From the NCBI GenBank assembly GCA_021771265.1, contig JAETPK010000011.1, forward strand, positions 1 through 40,844: a stretch of DNA of 40,844 nucleotides. The letters are read 5' to 3'. Each line of letters starts with the position of its first letter. The stretch's first letter is position 1. Below are positions 39,786 to 40,844 of this stretch, piece after piece. The notes under the pieces are model-generated. The model saw only the letters and a list, made by a program, of their open reading frames with translations. It searched no databases and was not told where the DNA came from. The stretch comes from Oscillospiraceae bacterium (GTDB lineage Bacteria; Bacillota; Clostridia; Oscillospirales; Oscillospiraceae). Made by a program: the position numbers and the translations under genes.

Positions 39786-40619
39786 ATGAGAGGACGGAAC
39801 TGTCTGCTGTCTCTGCTGCTGGCCGCATGGCTGCTGTCGGTCCCAGCTCAGGCGGATGTCATCTGGGAGCCGTCAAACAGCTTCTATAAGGACCATGCGG
39901 ACCAGTGTGAGCTGGAGGAGCGGGTCTACTGGATCAACGGCCCGGAGGGATATGTTACATTGCGGGAGGCGCCTGACGGCCGCCCCATCGCCAATGTGAA
40001 AAACGGAAGTAAATTTTATGTAAACTGGGTCTGGAAAAAGGGAAACGACCGCTGGGGCGTGGTGAACTGCGATCTGACCGGGGAACCGGACAAATACCTG
40101 GCCGTGGCGGACGGCACGGAAGCAGGCTGGCAGGAGCTCTGGCTCCCGCTGGAGGAAGCAGTGCTGTATTATGACACCCAGTCCTTTGAAGAGGACCACA
40201 GAGGAGAGCTCTCTCCGGAGCGCAAGACCTTTGCCGTGGCGGACAAGGCCCTCTGCTTTTACGAATACCCCGGCGGGCCGCTCATCTGGCAGATGGACCC
40301 TGCGGACACCCGGGACGAGAACAGCGTGGAAACCGCCGTTGTATATACGGACCCGGCGGGCCGTGAGTGGGGCAAGGTGGGCTACTGGTATGGGAACCGG
40401 AACATCTGGTTCTGCCTGTCCGACCTGGAGAACCCGGACCTTCCCGTGGAAGACCACACGCCGGACCTGTACCCGGCGGCGGAGGGAGAAGCCGGGGCCG
40501 TGCTGCCGGCATATACCGGGGCCGGGCGCGTCACGGCCCCGATATACGCGGCGGTGGGCCTGGTCTGCGGCGTGACGGCGGTGCTTTTGCTCCGCATGAA
40601 AAAGAGAAAGGCCGCATAA
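39786..40619 (+). CDS. secreted, C-terminally membrane-anchored protein with SH3-like part
   Basis: 277 residues. A signal peptide (MRGRNCLLSLLLAAWLLSVPAQA, about 1-23) is followed by an outside domain of about 225 residues and a C-terminal membrane helix (IYAAVGLVCGVTAVLLLRM) with a basic cytoplasmic tail (KKRKAA). The segment GYVTLREAPDGRPIANVKNGSKFYVNWVW..DRWGVVNCD (about 56-95) looks like a bacterial SH3 domain, often a cell wall binder. A second similar half may lie at about 150-215 (ALCFYEYPGGPLIWQ.. REWGKVGYWYGNRNIWFCLSD). AGGAGGGATACAC precedes the ATG. The tracked 39669 start is inside the upstream gene. Function is unknown, perhaps cell-envelope sensing or binding. Confidence 0.82.
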   Translation: MRGRNCLLSLLLAAWLLSVPAQADVIWEPSNSFYKDHADQCELEERVYWINGPEGYVTLREAPDGRPIANVKNGSKFYVNWVWKKGNDRWGVVNCDLTGEPDKYLAVADGTEAGWQELWLPLEEAVLYYDTQSFEEDHRGELSPERKTFAVADKALCFYEYPGGPLIWQMDPADTRDENSVETAVVYTDPAGREWGKVGYWYGNRNIWFCLSDLENPDLPVEDHTPDLYPAAEGEAGAVLPAYTGAGRVTAPIYAAVGLVCGVTAVLLLRMKKRKAA

Positions 40620-40620
40620 A

Positions 40621-40659
40621 AAAGGAACTCCGAAAGCAGCTGCTTTCGGAGTTCCTTTT
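40621..40659. terminator. bidirectional terminator between convergent genes
   Basis: Perfect 18-bp stem AAAGGAACTCCGAAAGCA (40621-40638) / 40641-40658, flanked by A-runs on the left and TTTTA on the right. Confidence 0.94.
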
Positions 40660-40666
40660 ATGTTCT

Positions 40667-40844
40667 TCAATTCTGGAGGAAGCGGGAGAGGAAATCTTTT
40701 GTCTCCTGACGCTGGGGGCTGCCGAAGACCTGGACGGGACTGCCCTGCTCGCAGATGACGCCCTGGTTCATGTATACCACATGGTTGCTGACATCCCGGG
40801 CAAAGGCCATCTCGTGGGTCACCACCAGCATGGTCATGCCCTCC
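40667..40844 (-). CDS. polar amino acid ABC transporter ATPase, C-terminal fragment (cut by the window edge)
   Basis: Only the last 58 codons are in the window: EGMTMLVVTHEMAFARDVSNHVVYMNQG, QGSPVQVFGSPQRQETKDFLSRFL and stop. The switch histidine motif VVTHEM with FAR is characteristic of GlnQ/HisP-type ATPases of amino acid importers. The upstream part with Walker motifs lies beyond 40844. It converges on the secreted protein gene and ends at the shared terminator. Confidence 0.9.
   Translation of the reverse strand, partial: EGMTMLVVTHEMAFARDVSNHVVYMNQGVICEQGSPVQVFGSPQRQETKDFLSRFLQN

Noticed and set aside
1-40844. CRISPR array, tRNA or rRNA genes
   Set aside because: No regularly spaced repeats and no cloverleaf or rRNA-like sequence was noticed by eye; the inverted and direct repeats found are of other kinds. 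A tRNAscan/Rfam run would be needed to be sure.

Overview
The window is a GC-rich stretch with Clostridia-type genes. The FGAM synthase is a single long chain, the AICAR formyltransferase is free-standing, PurF has the iron-sulfur type cysteines, class III ribonucleotide reductase (NrdD/NrdG) is present, and strong AGGAGG ribosome binding sites and sigma-A type promoters are common. This suggests a strict anaerobe of the Oscillospiraceae (Oscillibacter/Dysosmobacter/Lawsonibacter-like gut bacteria). The taxon is an inference from gene content; no rRNA gene is in the window.

Layout. 1-5.1 kb (+): a MarR regulator, two half-size ABC exporters forming an asymmetric heterodimer, and an unrecognised protein. 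5.1-7.1 kb (-): TetR regulator, MazG-like pyrophosphohydrolase and an RsmH-like methyltransferase. 7.2-10.3 kb (+): a small membrane protein, then a four-gene unit of lipid-anchored barnase, barstar, a CYTH-DUF1653 fusion and a PrsW-like membrane protease. 10.3-16.9 kb (-): a glycosyltransferase fused to a MarR domain, an SGNH hydrolase, a ribokinase-like sugar kinase, an XRE regulator coupled to a membrane-anchored PstS-like binding protein, and a frameshifted ECF sigma gene with its putative anti-sigma partner. 17.2-30.9 kb (-): a purine operon read in the order gntR, purE, purC, purF, purM, purN, (gene remnant), AICAR formyltransferase, (small mobile element), purD, purL, guaB. 31.1-32.7 kb (+): a 2-hydroxyacid dehydrogenase and a shikimate-kinase-like protein, followed by a broken MerR-like gene. 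33.2-38.3 kb (-): nrdG, nrdD, a 3-hydroxyisobutyrate-dehydrogenase-like enzyme and a thioredoxin-reductase-like enzyme. 38.5-40.6 kb (+): an MFS-type transporter, a small membrane protein and a secreted membrane-anchored protein. The right edge cuts an amino-acid ABC transporter ATPase (-).

How the genes work together. The pur cluster carries most steps from PRPP to AICAR/FAICAR plus IMP dehydrogenase, but no IMP cyclohydrolase, purB, purK or amidophosphate-independent bypass is visible here. It starts with a GntR/HutC-type regulator whose promoter carries two perfect dyads. The nrd genes carry NrdR-like boxes.

The most unusual parts are signs of mobile or broken DNA inside or next to housekeeping operons. 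The 3' end of guaB is duplicated as a 57-bp direct repeat whose two differences are both synonymous, bracketing a 151-bp chain of hairpins. A 420-bp element with 33-bp inverted ends carries a frameshifted 23S-IVS-type four-helix-bundle gene between purD and the formyltransferase gene. An internally deleted gene remnant lies between purN and the formyltransferase gene. Domain fusions (GT2-MarR, CYTH-DUF1653, NrdD-glutaredoxin) and the membrane-displayed barnase with its barstar are the other points of interest.
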